Shown: piece by piece, positions 1 to 6,112 of the stretch
Layout: each line of letters begins with the position of its first letter
Position numbering within the stretch: the first letter of the stretch is position 1
Origin: Virgibacillus_F sp049310925
Lineage (GTDB): Bacteria > Bacillota > Bacilli > Bacillales > Amphibacillaceae
DNA length: 10,739 bases
Direction: 5' to 3'
Assembly: GCF_049310925.1 (NCBI RefSeq)
Contig: NZ_JBMERP010000098.1
Coordinates: 1-10,739, forward strand
Notes under the pieces: model-generated
What the model was told of the DNA's origin: nothing
The model's database searches: none
The model's input: the letters and a program-made list of their open reading frames with translations, nothing else
Made by a program: the position numbers and the translations under genes

Positions 1-1200
1 ATTATGGGTGGAAATAGTATTTCGTCGATTCGTATTAAAGTGGATGGAATAGAAGAACTCGGCTATTCCTCACAAGAAAAATTAGAGTCAGTTAAACAGA
101 AAATCACGGAATTAACTAGTTTACAAGTTACAATCACAAGAGGTTCTTCCCCGCAACCTGTTGTTACAAAAATTGTTAACAATGGTACAACAGAGGGATG
201 GATGGAAGATTCGTGGATTAATATAGGTGCTGCAATCACCATTTTCAGAGAATCTACTCTCGGTTATTCAAGTGTACTAATAGCCGTTCTCTTAATTGGA
301 ATTATGTATGTGTTAGCAACCTCCTATGTTTCCTTCTTAACAAATAGGAAAGATTACAGTATTTTTCTAGCTTTAGGTTGGCGTACAGGAATGTTGCGTA
401 AAATGATTGTTTTAGAAGCATTTTCTTATGTGGTTTTAATCAGTCTTTTAGCGCTAGCAGTAGAATACGTTCTATCTCTTAACGGAGCTGATTATAATGC
501 AACAAAAGTTGGCTGGGTCAGCTTAACTTCATTTTTGATTTACGGTTTTGGTAGTATACTTCCGCTAGTTCAAGTGGGTAGAATTAAACCATATCAAGGG
601 ATTAAGACTGGGGAAATCAGGGCTAAATCAAAACGATTGTTGAAAAATGAATCGATGGTTGGATTAGTAATCAATCAAGTGATGCAGCGACCTGGACGAA
701 ACTTACTGTCTATTTTGGCTATTGCGCTCCCATCAACATTACTATCGTTTTACCTATTTGTATCCATTCGCTTGGATGGAATACTTTACACTTCCTATTT
801 AGGTGAATTTGTAGCAGTAGAAGTGAATGAATCGCATTATTTCATAATGGCTGCGGCTTTTTTTGTTGGCGTATTAACAACGGCTGAAATGATGTGGCAG
901 AACATCGTGGAACGTCAAAATGAACTTGCCTTATTTAAGTCAATTGGTTGGAAGAATAAGACAGTGGGTTTTACGATTATTTTGGAAGGTGCATTAATCG
1001 GCTTTCTCGCTGGATTAGTTGGTCTAGTCTTATCGATGTCTTATATCGGTATTATGTATCAAATCTTTCCGTGGGAATCGATAACTATCTTATCATTAAC
1101 CATTTGTATTCCAACACTAATTGGAATTATCGGGGCAATTATACCAGCGACTAAAGCGTTAAGAACTAGCCCATATGAAGTTTTAAAGGAAAGTGCTTGA
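1..1200 (+). CDS. FtsX-family ABC transporter permease, 5' partial
   Basis: This is the C-terminal part of a membrane permease of the FtsX/MacB type, which pairs with a separate ATPase to export or extract substrates at the cell membrane. The frame is open to the window edge and the ATG at base 4 has no ribosome binding site, so the true start lies upstream. Counting from that ATG, residues 1-85 look extracytoplasmic. Hydrophobic spans follow near 90-112, 137-157, 172-190, 234-256, 280-300, 326-348 and 365-387. Two FtsX permease modules are visible. Each carries the signature in which a charged NRKD or ERQNE segment precedes 'ALGWR' or 'SIGWK' and a glutamate-led membrane helix (near residues 113-137 and 306-328). 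The protein ends with the usual 'P..ALR.SPYEVLK' tail. No ATPase gene is in the window, so the substrate cannot be named; lipoprotein or antimicrobial peptide transport are family possibilities only. Confidence 0.9.
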   Translation: MMGGNSISSIRIKVDGIEELGYSSQEKLESVKQKITELTSLQVTITRGSSPQPVVTKIVNNGTTEGWMEDSWINIGAAITIFRESTLGYSSVLIAVLLIGIMYVLATSYVSFLTNRKDYSIFLALGWRTGMLRKMIVLEAFSYVVLISLLALAVEYVLSLNGADYNATKVGWVSLTSFLIYGFGSILPLVQVGRIKPYQGIKTGEIRAKSKRLLKNESMVGLVINQVMQRPGRNLLSILAIALPSTLLSFYLFVSIRLDGILYTSYLGEFVAVEVNESHYFIMAAAFFVGVLTTAEMMWQNIVERQNELALFKSIGWKNKTVGFTIILEGALIGFLAGLVGLVLSMSYIGIMYQIFPWESITILSLTICIPTLIGIIGAIIPATKALRTSPYEVLKESA

Positions 1201-1220
1201 ATATACAAATAAACAGTAGT

Positions 1221-1251
1221 TCGCAGAATAGTCAGTTGACTTATTCTGCGA
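1221..1251 (+). terminator. Hairpin after the FtsX permease gene
   Basis: TCGCAGAATA (1221-1230) pairs with TATTCTGCGA (1242-1251). The stem continues inward with GTC/GAC around an AGTT loop and one bulged T. It lies about 20 bases after the permease stop codon. The sequence downstream is only moderately T-rich, so it may be a weak terminator or a 3' stabilising hairpin. Confidence 0.5.
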
Positions 1252-1261
1252 GTATATAGTA

Positions 1262-1276
1262 TTTCACCAGGTGAAA
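1262..1276. promoter_or_regulatory. Perfect 15-bp palindrome, operator-like
   Basis: TTTCACCAGGTGAAA is a perfect inverted repeat (TTTCACC, central A, GGTGAAA). Its length and symmetry suit a dimeric regulator. It overlaps the GTG at 1271 that opens a small reading frame. I cannot match it to a known regulator with confidence. Confidence 0.35.
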
Positions 1277-1462
1277 GAGGATGTGGAATCATTTCAAATG
1301 AGGCGTGTAGCGTTCACCGTAGAGAAATTGGAAAGAGATAATGAACCGATCATTGAATGGCAAGTTTATAATAAAGCAGGACTTAATAAGTCCGTTTCAA
1401 ATGAAGTGAAAAGGTTGATTTCATTAAAAGTAACGGAATATGATACCGTTCGGGCGAAATAA
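1271..1462 (+). CDS. Small hypothetical protein (63 aa), doubtful
   Basis: I do not recognise this protein. It would be small, soluble and charged, with a predicted mix of strand (residues 10-32) and helix (35-55), and no signal peptide or membrane span. The start is uncertain. GTG 1271 lies inside a palindrome with almost no ribosome binding site, GTG 1283 is only two bases after AGAGG, and ATG 1298 is too far from it. The amphipathic pattern in residues 11-55 ('RRVAFTVEKLERDNEPIIEW') reads like real protein, but the poor start signal and the decayed surroundings leave open that it is a gene fragment. Confidence 0.4.
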   Translation: MKEDVESFQMRRVAFTVEKLERDNEPIIEWQVYNKAGLNKSVSNEVKRLISLKVTEYDTVRAK

Positions 1463-1478
1463 TTGCTTATTAACCATT

Positions 1479-1601
1479 TAGTACCCGACTTTTTTGTAAC
1501 AAGGAAATTTTAGCAGTACCCGACTTTGTTTTCTGTGAATCAATTCACAAAACGTAGGAATGCGGGTTCAAGCGTTTCATAGTACCCGACTTTTTTGTAA
1601 C
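1479..1601. repeat. Three direct repeats, core AGTACCCGACTTT
   Basis: A 22-base unit beginning TAGTACCCGACTTTTTT is perfectly repeated at 1479-1500 and 1580-1601. A shorter third copy of the 13-base core sits between them at 1515-1527. Start-to-start spacings are about 35 and 66 bases. The copies share no reading frame and do not form hairpins alone, so they are neither coding repeats nor terminators. They loosely resemble the short AGTGCCTGACACTTTTTTG-type dispersed repeats that I recall from bacilli, but that link is only an impression. Confidence 0.7.
1534..1549. promoter_or_regulatory. TGTGA-N6-TCACA palindrome (Crp/Fnr-type site)
   Basis: TGTGAATCAATTCACA is a perfect 7+2+7 palindrome and matches the Crp/Fnr-family consensus TGTGA-N6-TCACA. 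In bacilli this is the form of box bound by Fnr. No intact gene starts just downstream, so if it is functional its target is unclear; it may be a chance match or a leftover from a lost gene. Confidence 0.35.
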
Positions 1602-1640
1602 TGAACATAAATGTGTCGTAAGTTGTAAACTATTTTTTCA

Positions 1641-1673
1641 CCCTTTACTCTGATAAGGAGTAAAGGGTTTTTT
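1641..1673 (+). terminator. Rho-independent terminator
   Basis: CCCTTTACTC (1641-1650) pairs perfectly with GAGTAAAGGG (1658-1667) around a 7-base loop, followed by six T residues. The opposite strand has no U-run after the stem, so it acts on the + strand. The nearest upstream gene is the doubtful 63-aa ORF almost 180 bases away, so it may end a transcript covering the repeat region. Confidence 0.85.
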
Positions 1674-1700
1674 ATATGGTACCGTTAATAGTAACCATTA

Positions 1701-1874
1701 ATGCAGGCGTTTAAATCAATTTTCTCAAGCGTTCATTATAAGATTACACAACTTCCTGACAAAAGAATTCAACAAGCGAAATTTTTACTAAATAGCCTTT
1801 TTTCTTCAATAAACGAGCCATTTGAAGGGAAAAATGCCCTTGAAACTTTAATGGTGGTTGAGCCGTATATATAA
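1701..1874 (+). pseudogene. Possible relic of an oxidoreductase C-terminus
   Basis: The frame from ATG 1701 gives 57 residues without a ribosome binding site. Its last part ('PFEGKNALETLMVVE') resembles the C-terminal 'G..AL..L.VVEAIY.S' helix of Gfo/Idh/MocA-type NAD-dependent oxidoreductases. The frame stops at TAA 1872, where such proteins usually continue 10-20 residues. No Rossmann fold lies upstream, so at most this is a fragment. The match rests on one short helix, and 1875-2100 holds no further recognisable coding. It may also be chance. Confidence 0.25.
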
Positions 1875-2041
1875 AAAGGAATAGTTATCAAAGTTATATG
1901 AACGATTGGAAGATTAAACCTCTATGGACTATACCACAATTATAATTCTTATCGTTTTGGGGTTGTTGCAGATGCTCTTGTCCTTGAAAGATGGGGATGG
2001 AATAAAGATACTTCCACCTCTTCACAAGATTCGTTGTAGTG

Positions 2042-2069
2042 TTGAATAGACACAGATATGTGCTAATAG
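2042..2069 (+). promoter_or_regulatory. Candidate sigma-A promoter of the 2120 gene
   Basis: TTGAAT (2042-2047) is followed after 16 bases by TAATAG (2064-2069), which carries an upstream TG in the extended -10 position. The -10 match is weak. The location, about 50 bases before the start codon, is suitable. Confidence 0.3.
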
Positions 2070-2119
2070 TGTTAGGTTGTGGGTAAGTAGAAATAATTGA
2101 CAGTGAATGGAGGGAATAT

Positions 2120-2695
2120 ATGGAGTTGACTGATTTAAGAAAAATGAGAGGGAAACAAATTGCAGTAACAAATGGTCTTATACTAACATTATTAACAATC
2201 TACTTCGTTATGATTAGTGTTCTTGATGTAACATTTTCAGTGCTTTTTTTAATTCTTGGAATTAGTATACTGATCCAAGCAATTTTAGGATTTTTAAAGA
2301 GTGACTCCACAAAATCATTCATTCCTATTTTTGAACAAGTAGCAAATTATGAAAAACAAAAGATGGGAAGAGAATGGAATAAACAGCGGAGAATGGGTTT
2401 TATTTGGAACTTAATATTAAGTGGTTTAATGTTCATGCAATATTATTTCAGTCGTGGCTCAACAGATCATGTTTTTCAAATCGATTTTACTTTTATGTTC
2501 GTAATTACTTTAATCGCATTAGGTCTGATAAACATTAGTTTATTTCTTCACATTAGAAAGGTTGATCGCTCAACTTCAGAATTGGATATGAAAGGCTACA
2601 CGTGGAAATCATCCCTTGTAGCTGTTGTTGTGGGAGTTGTCTTAGCAGTAGCATCAATTGCTTTCATCATGTTTTACATACTTTCAAACCTTTAA
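2120..2695 (+). CDS. Unassigned multi-span membrane protein (191 aa)
   Basis: I do not recognise the family. The start is well supported, because GGAGGG (2109-2114) lies five bases before ATG 2120. Hydrophobic spans appear near residues 17-37, 39-59, 92-110, 121-143 and 166-189. A positively charged loop (about 60-90, with 'NYEKQKMGREWNKQRR') is probably cytoplasmic, and a short charged loop (144-162) precedes the last span. There is no catalytic motif. The next gene starts 55 bases downstream on the same strand and is also a small membrane protein, so the two are probably co-transcribed and may form a functional pair. Nothing in the sequence identifies a substrate or role. Confidence 0.8.
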   Translation: MELTDLRKMRGKQIAVTNGLILTLLTIYFVMISVLDVTFSVLFLILGISILIQAILGFLKSDSTKSFIPIFEQVANYEKQKMGREWNKQRRMGFIWNLILSGLMFMQYYFSRGSTDHVFQIDFTFMFVITLIALGLINISLFLHIRKVDRSTSELDMKGYTWKSSLVAVVVGVVLAVASIAFIMFYILSNL

Positions 2696-2750
2696 CCATC
2701 TAACATTTTGATTGGAATACATGTTTTTTAGAGAAAAGTGGTGATTAAGA

Positions 2751-3350
2751 TTGAAATTATTTATGGATATCCTATTTTTAACTGTTATCAGTTACTACAG
2801 CTATAAGTTTATTCAGGTCTTAATGAAAATGAAGAAAGATGTTATTTTGCCAAAAACGGTAGAAGAGATTGCGGCTATTAGAAAATACCCTCAAAAAGTA
2901 GCAGATTCCTCGACCTATTCTAAACAAAAAGTAGGGATAATTGTATACTCTATTATGCTTCTATTTGTGGTAATCATGTTTAGCTTAGTAGTATTTATAA
3001 AAGGGATTAATTGGTCTTTGTATCCATTGATGATTCTCCCTCTTATCAATTCTCCTAATCTCCTAAATTTATTTGCGGTAAATGGTGATGGCGTGCTTTG
3101 TGGAAGCCGCTTTGTTGCCTGGAAGAAAATAAGGTCGTTTCAATTTATCCCTATTGATATAAACCATAGATATTATGGAGCTTCAAAAGATGTTAAAGAT
3201 AGGTATGAATTGAGAATTAAGGCAAAATTTCATTTCATAAGCTGTTTAGTTACTACAGATGAAATGAAAGAGAAGCTGAACAAGGTTTTAAGTGAACATG
3301 TAGCAGTTAATGAAAAAGAGTCGGCATTAAAGAACCGGAGTGATAAGTAA
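2751..3350 (+). CDS. Membrane protein with possible PH-like domain (199 aa)
   Basis: Start TTG 2751 is preceded by GGTGA with six bases of spacing; ATG 2763 is an alternative. Residues 4-23 form an N-terminal span, then a charged linker (24-58) leads to spans at about 61-84 and 88-108. The C-terminal 90 residues are soluble. They contain 'NGDGVLCGSRFVAWKKIRSF', a strand-turn-strand followed by a tryptophan-led segment. This resembles small bacterial PH-like domains (DUF5673-type) that follow membrane helices, but the assignment is from pattern only. A lysine-rich helix ends the protein. It probably shares a transcript with the membrane protein gene 55 bases upstream. Function unknown. Confidence 0.75.
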   Translation: MKLFMDILFLTVISYYSYKFIQVLMKMKKDVILPKTVEEIAAIRKYPQKVADSSTYSKQKVGIIVYSIMLLFVVIMFSLVVFIKGINWSLYPLMILPLINSPNLLNLFAVNGDGVLCGSRFVAWKKIRSFQFIPIDINHRYYGASKDVKDRYELRIKAKFHFISCLVTTDEMKEKLNKVLSEHVAVNEKESALKNRSDK

Positions 3351-3450
3351 ATGGATAAAGTTTGGATTGGATAACTACTATATACAAAGGCATAAGCTCA
3401 ATCAATCTTTAATAATCGGAATATACATTGTGCATGGAATGGTTTCCTAA
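3351..3450 (+). pseudogene. Possible frameshifted start of a lost membrane protein gene
   Basis: ATG 3351 directly abuts the stop of the preceding gene, a common operon arrangement, but reads only seven codons to TAA. In another frame 3367-3450 reads 'LDNYYIQRHKLNQSLIIGIYI' and a few more residues before TAA. This looks like an N-terminal cytoplasmic stretch entering a membrane helix. A small deletion joining these two frames would explain a decayed third gene of the 2120/2751 operon. Both pieces are short, so this is tentative. Confidence 0.25.
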
Positions 3451-3506
3451 TCATGTAAATGAACATGAAGATGATACTTATAGATTTTTGTATAATACTC
3501 TAATCA

Positions 3507-3549
3507 GGATCGGGAGCGTACCGTTGGTATGTATTCTCGATTCTTTTTT
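3507..3549 (+). terminator. Likely terminator after the 2120-3350 gene pair
   Basis: The segment from GATCGGGAGCGTACC (3508-3522) folds onto GGTATGTATTCTCGATTC (3526-3543) with a 3-base loop, G-U pairs and two single-base bulges. TTTTTT (3544-3549) follows. A TATAAT (3491-3496) lies just before it without a convincing -35 box. The hairpin could therefore end the upstream operon or a very short RNA. Confidence 0.5.
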
Positions 3550-3623
3550 ATTTGGAAAACACGTAACAATTCCAATGTGATAATGCGTGAGTTGATGTTA
3601 GGGGATTTGTAATGCAAGTATCT

Positions 3624-3672
3624 AAAATCAACAACTGTATCTGGATTATAATGAAAAACAGTTGATTTTTTC
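3624..3672 (+). terminator. Hairpin with T-run before the padR promoter
   Basis: AAAATCAAC (3624-3632) with AACTGT (3633-3638) can pair with ACAGTTGATTTT (3658-3669), leaving a 3-base bulge, and the right arm runs into TTTTTT. The T-run overlaps the predicted -35 region of the padR promoter, so the segment may both insulate and start transcription. The rest of 3351-3725 shows no credible gene. Confidence 0.4.
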
Positions 3673-3690
3673 ACTACATAGTATTACGAT
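3662..3690 (+). promoter_or_regulatory. Candidate promoter of the padR operon
   Basis: TTGATT (3662-3667) and TACGAT (3685-3690) are separated by 17 bases, giving 4/6 matches at each sigma-A box. The -10 box lies inside the long inverted repeat 3674-3716, so a repressor bound there would block transcription. Confidence 0.45.
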
Positions 3691-3716
3691 ATACAGTAAG
3701 TAGTAATACGATGTAG
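3674..3716. promoter_or_regulatory. 43-bp imperfect palindrome, predicted PadR operator
   Basis: Two 21-base arms flank a central A at 3695. The left arm begins CTACATAGTATTAC and the reverse complement of the right arm begins CTACATCGTATTAC; overall 17 of 21 positions match. The element ends 18 bases before the padR start codon and covers the predicted -10 box. PadR repressors commonly repress their own operon by binding such symmetric sites, so autoregulation is the natural inference. Confidence 0.65.
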
Positions 3717-3734
3717 AAAAGGAAGGTGCATGAA

Positions 3735-4082
3735 GTGAGAAAAACTGAATTGTTAAAAGGGAGTACGAGTATTATTCTGTTATCGTTACTTACGGAAAAA
3801 GAAATGTACGGTTATGAAATTACCGAGAATGTCCACCAGGTTAGTGAAGGGTATTTGAGTTATAAGGAAGGGACGTTATATCCAGCTTTGAAACGACTTG
3901 AGTTAGCTGGTTTGGTAGAGAGCTATTGGCAAAAATCAAGTGATGGACCACGCCGGAAATATTACCGAATTACGATTGCAGGAAAAAAGTCACTATCTGA
4001 TCAGAAGCAAGAGTGGGGTCTGTTTCAAAAAGTCATGCATCGGATTGTGGGTGATGTGAATGTCAAAACAAGTATCGATTAA
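3735..4082 (+). CDS. PadR-family transcriptional repressor (115 aa)
   Basis: This is a winged-helix DNA-binding repressor that should act as a dimer on the palindrome just upstream. GTG 3735 is chosen because GGAAGG (3721-3726) lies eight bases before it and the protein then begins 'MRKTELLKGS', the usual PadR N-terminus; GTG 3726 overlaps the binding site. Family landmarks are 'YGYEI' (25-29), the recognition-helix region 'EGTLYPALKRLE..GLVESYW' (45-65) and the wing 'GPRRKYYRIT..GK' (71-84). Length is typical of the short PadR class with a single C-terminal dimerisation helix. The last 23 bases overlap the HAAS-domain gene, which indicates translational coupling. Which ligand or stress releases the repressor cannot be read from the sequence. 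Confidence 0.92.
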   Translation: MRKTELLKGSTSIILLSLLTEKEMYGYEITENVHQVSEGYLSYKEGTLYPALKRLELAGLVESYWQKSSDGPRRKYYRITIAGKKSLSDQKQEWGLFQKVMHRIVGDVNVKTSID

Positions 4083-4929
4083 AGAGTTTGATAGTTATAT
4101 TAAGAAAATTACTAAAGAATTACGCCTAGATGAAATAGAAAAGAAAGAACTAGTGGAAGAATGGAAACAACATCTTTATGATCATTATGATTCACTTCTC
4201 AGGGACAATGTAGATGAAAAGGAAGCAATTCAGGCTGTGATTGACCAATTTGGTCCTATTGAAATGTTGCAGGAAGAAGTAAATCAGACTTACCCAGGCT
4301 CCATGAAAAATCATTTAATTAAAGAGGTGATTATCGGAATTATTTGCATAATCGCAAGTGTTATCGGACCAGGTTTACTAATTGGAGCATACTTTCAACC
4401 GTATTTTATTCTTGCACCAATCCAAGCTTTAGTAGTGGCTTATATTATCCATCGGTTTATTATAAAAAAACAAACCTATTGGATGTTTTCCGTTATTGGA
4501 TTCATCCCTATATATGTCATATTCTTGCAGTTTCTAGCTCAAATGTATGGCGCACCATTAACTTTAGAGCTTTACCTCAGTGAAATCTTCAGCTTAGATT
4601 GGGATCGTTTAGCAGGACTTAATGGACTTTATGAATTCCCTACACTACATATGTTCTGGTACATCATTTTATTAGCTCAATTGGTCGGTGGTAACAATTA
4701 TGTGCCTGTTTGGAAGCGAATGTGTAATGCTACGTTTCATTACTGGTCGATGCTTTTAATTGCGTTAGTTATTGCTAGATTTCAATCGAGTGCTGAGTGG
4801 TCTGTTATATCCATGAATGTTATTCTTTTGTATGCCTTTTTACAGCAAGTTATCTCTAATCAACAATTCATTCAATGGAAAGAAAGGATAAATCGGTTGG
4901 TTACAAAACCAAAGGGGAGACAAAATTGA
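4060..4929 (+). CDS. HAAS-domain multi-span membrane protein (289 aa)
   Basis: Residues 5-78 form a cytoplasmic helical HAAS/DUF1700-type domain ('SYIKKITKEL....KKELVEEWKQHLYDHYD..' and 'EAIQAVIDQFG'). In Firmicutes this domain is typically encoded next to a PadR regulator, as here. About six hydrophobic spans follow, near 89-110, 116-134, 141-160, 197-212, 225-241 and 247-266. The C-terminus is short and basic. ATG 4060 lies inside the end of padR. The stop TGA overlaps the TTG start of the next gene, so all three genes are tightly coupled. The family is commonly linked to envelope functions, but the activity of this membrane part is unknown; no enzymatic motif is visible. Confidence 0.85.
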   Translation: MSKQVSIKEFDSYIKKITKELRLDEIEKKELVEEWKQHLYDHYDSLLRDNVDEKEAIQAVIDQFGPIEMLQEEVNQTYPGSMKNHLIKEVIIGIICIIASVIGPGLLIGAYFQPYFILAPIQALVVAYIIHRFIIKKQTYWMFSVIGFIPIYVIFLQFLAQMYGAPLTLELYLSEIFSLDWDRLAGLNGLYEFPTLHMFWYIILLAQLVGGNNYVPVWKRMCNATFHYWSMLLIALVIARFQSSAEWSVISMNVILLYAFLQQVISNQQFIQWKERINRLVTKPKGRQN

Positions 4930-5348
4930 ATCGAATTAAAAAGAGTGCCTTTCCGTTTATTGTAATCGTGATCCTTGCTCTGTTTTTTATCGATTTTGGC
5001 AATAGAGAGATCGCTTATGAAATCGTTAGTTATGACCGTTTATCTGATGAGTATAAGGAAGATTTTCATCTCATGGGACCAGGTGGGACGGGAATGTTTT
5101 CGCATAAAGGTCATACTTACGCCGTTATTTTAACCGAGCCAGATGAACAAGTCGCTGTTGAATTTGTTGGTAGAGAGGCCCCAATGCAAGGCTATGATGT
5201 GAAATATAGCCTGCAGCCAAAAAAGACTGATGGAGAAGCTGTTATAATAGATGGAACACATGGCACATTCACTCCTTATATTCTTAAATTAGAAAAGGAA
5301 GTGTCTCCTCCGTTTGGTTTTATCAATACAAATACAATGGATAAGTAG
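4926..5348 (+). CDS. Small membrane-anchored extracytoplasmic protein (140 aa)
   Basis: Start TTG 4926 is chosen over the upstream ATG 4875 because AAGGGGAG lies about seven bases before it, it overlaps the previous stop codon (TTGA), and the protein then begins with a typical signal anchor: 'MNRIKKSAF' followed by a hydrophobic span to residue 22. Residues 23-140 are predicted outside the membrane and beta-rich, with a glycine cluster ('GPGGTG', about 49-54). There is no lipobox cysteine and no cysteine at all. I do not recognise the fold. As the third gene of the PadR/HAAS operon it may partner the HAAS-domain protein at the outer face of the membrane. Confidence 0.8.
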   Translation: MNRIKKSAFPFIVIVILALFFIDFGNREIAYEIVSYDRLSDEYKEDFHLMGPGGTGMFSHKGHTYAVILTEPDEQVAVEFVGREAPMQGYDVKYSLQPKKTDGEAVIIDGTHGTFTPYILKLEKEVSPPFGFINTNTMDK

Positions 5349-5472
5349 AAAATATGTGACAAAAAACAATTGAGCAACATGGTCAAATGGTTTTTGTTCG
5401 TAAATATATATTTTAAAAATAATGTTATACTACATTTGTGGTTCGTATGAATGGAATAATGGAGTGGGTTAT

Positions 5473-6030
5473 ATGATGGATTTAGGAAATAAACCGACAT
5501 TGGTGGGGAAAAAGATTATTTTAAGACCTTTTAATGTAGTAGAAGACTTCCCTTATTTAGAAGAATGTTTAAAGGACGATGAGGTTTTAGAATTTACAGG
5601 AAGCTCACCCGAATTCAATAGAGAAGATACCATTAATTGGTATAAGACCAGAAATAAGCCAACGGACCGTCTGGATCTAGCCATAATTGATAAATCCAAT
5701 AATATTCTGGTTGGGGAAGCTGTGGTGAATTCATTTGATGAAACAAATCAATGCATGAATTATAGAATCCTTATTGGGCCGAGGGGTAGAAATCAAGGGT
5801 TCGGAACGGAAGCAACTCAACTAATGCTTGATTATGTATTTAATCATACTGACCTGAATCAACTAACATTGAGTGTTTTTGCTTTTAATCCCAGAGCATT
5901 AAAAGTATATGAAAAAGCTGGATTTGTTATAGAAAGTGTCGACAAAAATGATTTAGAGTTTGAAGGTGAATGGATAGATTCCATTAACATGAAGCTGACA
6001 AGGGGAAATTGGATGAGACTGTTGGGTTAA
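5473..6030 (+). CDS. GNAT N-acetyltransferase, RimJ/RimL-like (185 aa)
   Basis: This is a cytoplasmic enzyme transferring acetyl from acetyl-CoA to an amine of a protein or small molecule. ATG 5473 follows GGAG (5461-5464) by eight bases; the next ATG, 5476, is an equal alternative. The N-terminal strand 'KIILRPF..VED' (14-25) is typical of the Acetyltransf_3 group. The CoA-binding motif A is 'RGRNQGFGTEA' (104-114, R/Q-x-x-G-x-G/A), and motif B is 'NPRALKVYEKAGF' (139-151). Length is normal for RimJ/RimL relatives, which include ribosomal-protein and spermidine acetylators and resistance enzymes; the acceptor cannot be told from sequence. It stands alone between the padR operon and a convergent gene. 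Confidence 0.9.
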   Translation: MMDLGNKPTLVGKKIILRPFNVVEDFPYLEECLKDDEVLEFTGSSPEFNREDTINWYKTRNKPTDRLDLAIIDKSNNILVGEAVVNSFDETNQCMNYRILIGPRGRNQGFGTEATQLMLDYVFNHTDLNQLTLSVFAFNPRALKVYEKAGFVIESVDKNDLEFEGEWIDSINMKLTRGNWMRLLG

Positions 6031-6071
6031 AGGTAGCAGTTTACAAAAGGTTGACATGCGTGTGTAAATAA

Positions 6072-6112
6072 AATTGGATTTCCCCACGATAAAGTACGGG
6101 GGAAATCCAATT
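6072..6112 (-). terminator. Convergent-gene terminator, 14-bp stem
   Basis: AATTGGATTTCCCC (6072-6085) pairs perfectly with GGGGAAATCCAATT (6099-6112). The hairpin directly abuts the stop codon of the minus-strand DJ-1/PfpI gene. Read on the minus strand it is followed by TTTATTTACA, a usable U-rich tract; on the plus strand no U-run follows. It mainly serves the minus gene but may also slow transcripts from the acetyltransferase gene. Confidence 0.8.

Noticed and set aside
1059..1292. Minus-strand frame over the permease end and its hairpin
   Set aside because: It overlaps the permease C-terminus, which has strong family motifs, and shows no family resemblance itself.
1479..1601. Short CRISPR-like array
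   Set aside because: The copies are unequal in length, the spacings differ (about 35 and 66 bases), only three occur, and no cas gene is present.
1925..2050. 41-codon hydrophobic frame beginning at ATG 1925
   Set aside because: It has no ribosome binding site and runs through DNA with no other coding sign. The hydrophobic start is likely a by-product of T-rich sequence.
5358..5398. Possible terminator after the PadR/HAAS operon (ACAAAAA... with GTTTTTGT)
   Set aside because: The stem is A/T only with a 25-base loop and no T-run afterwards, so it is not convincing.
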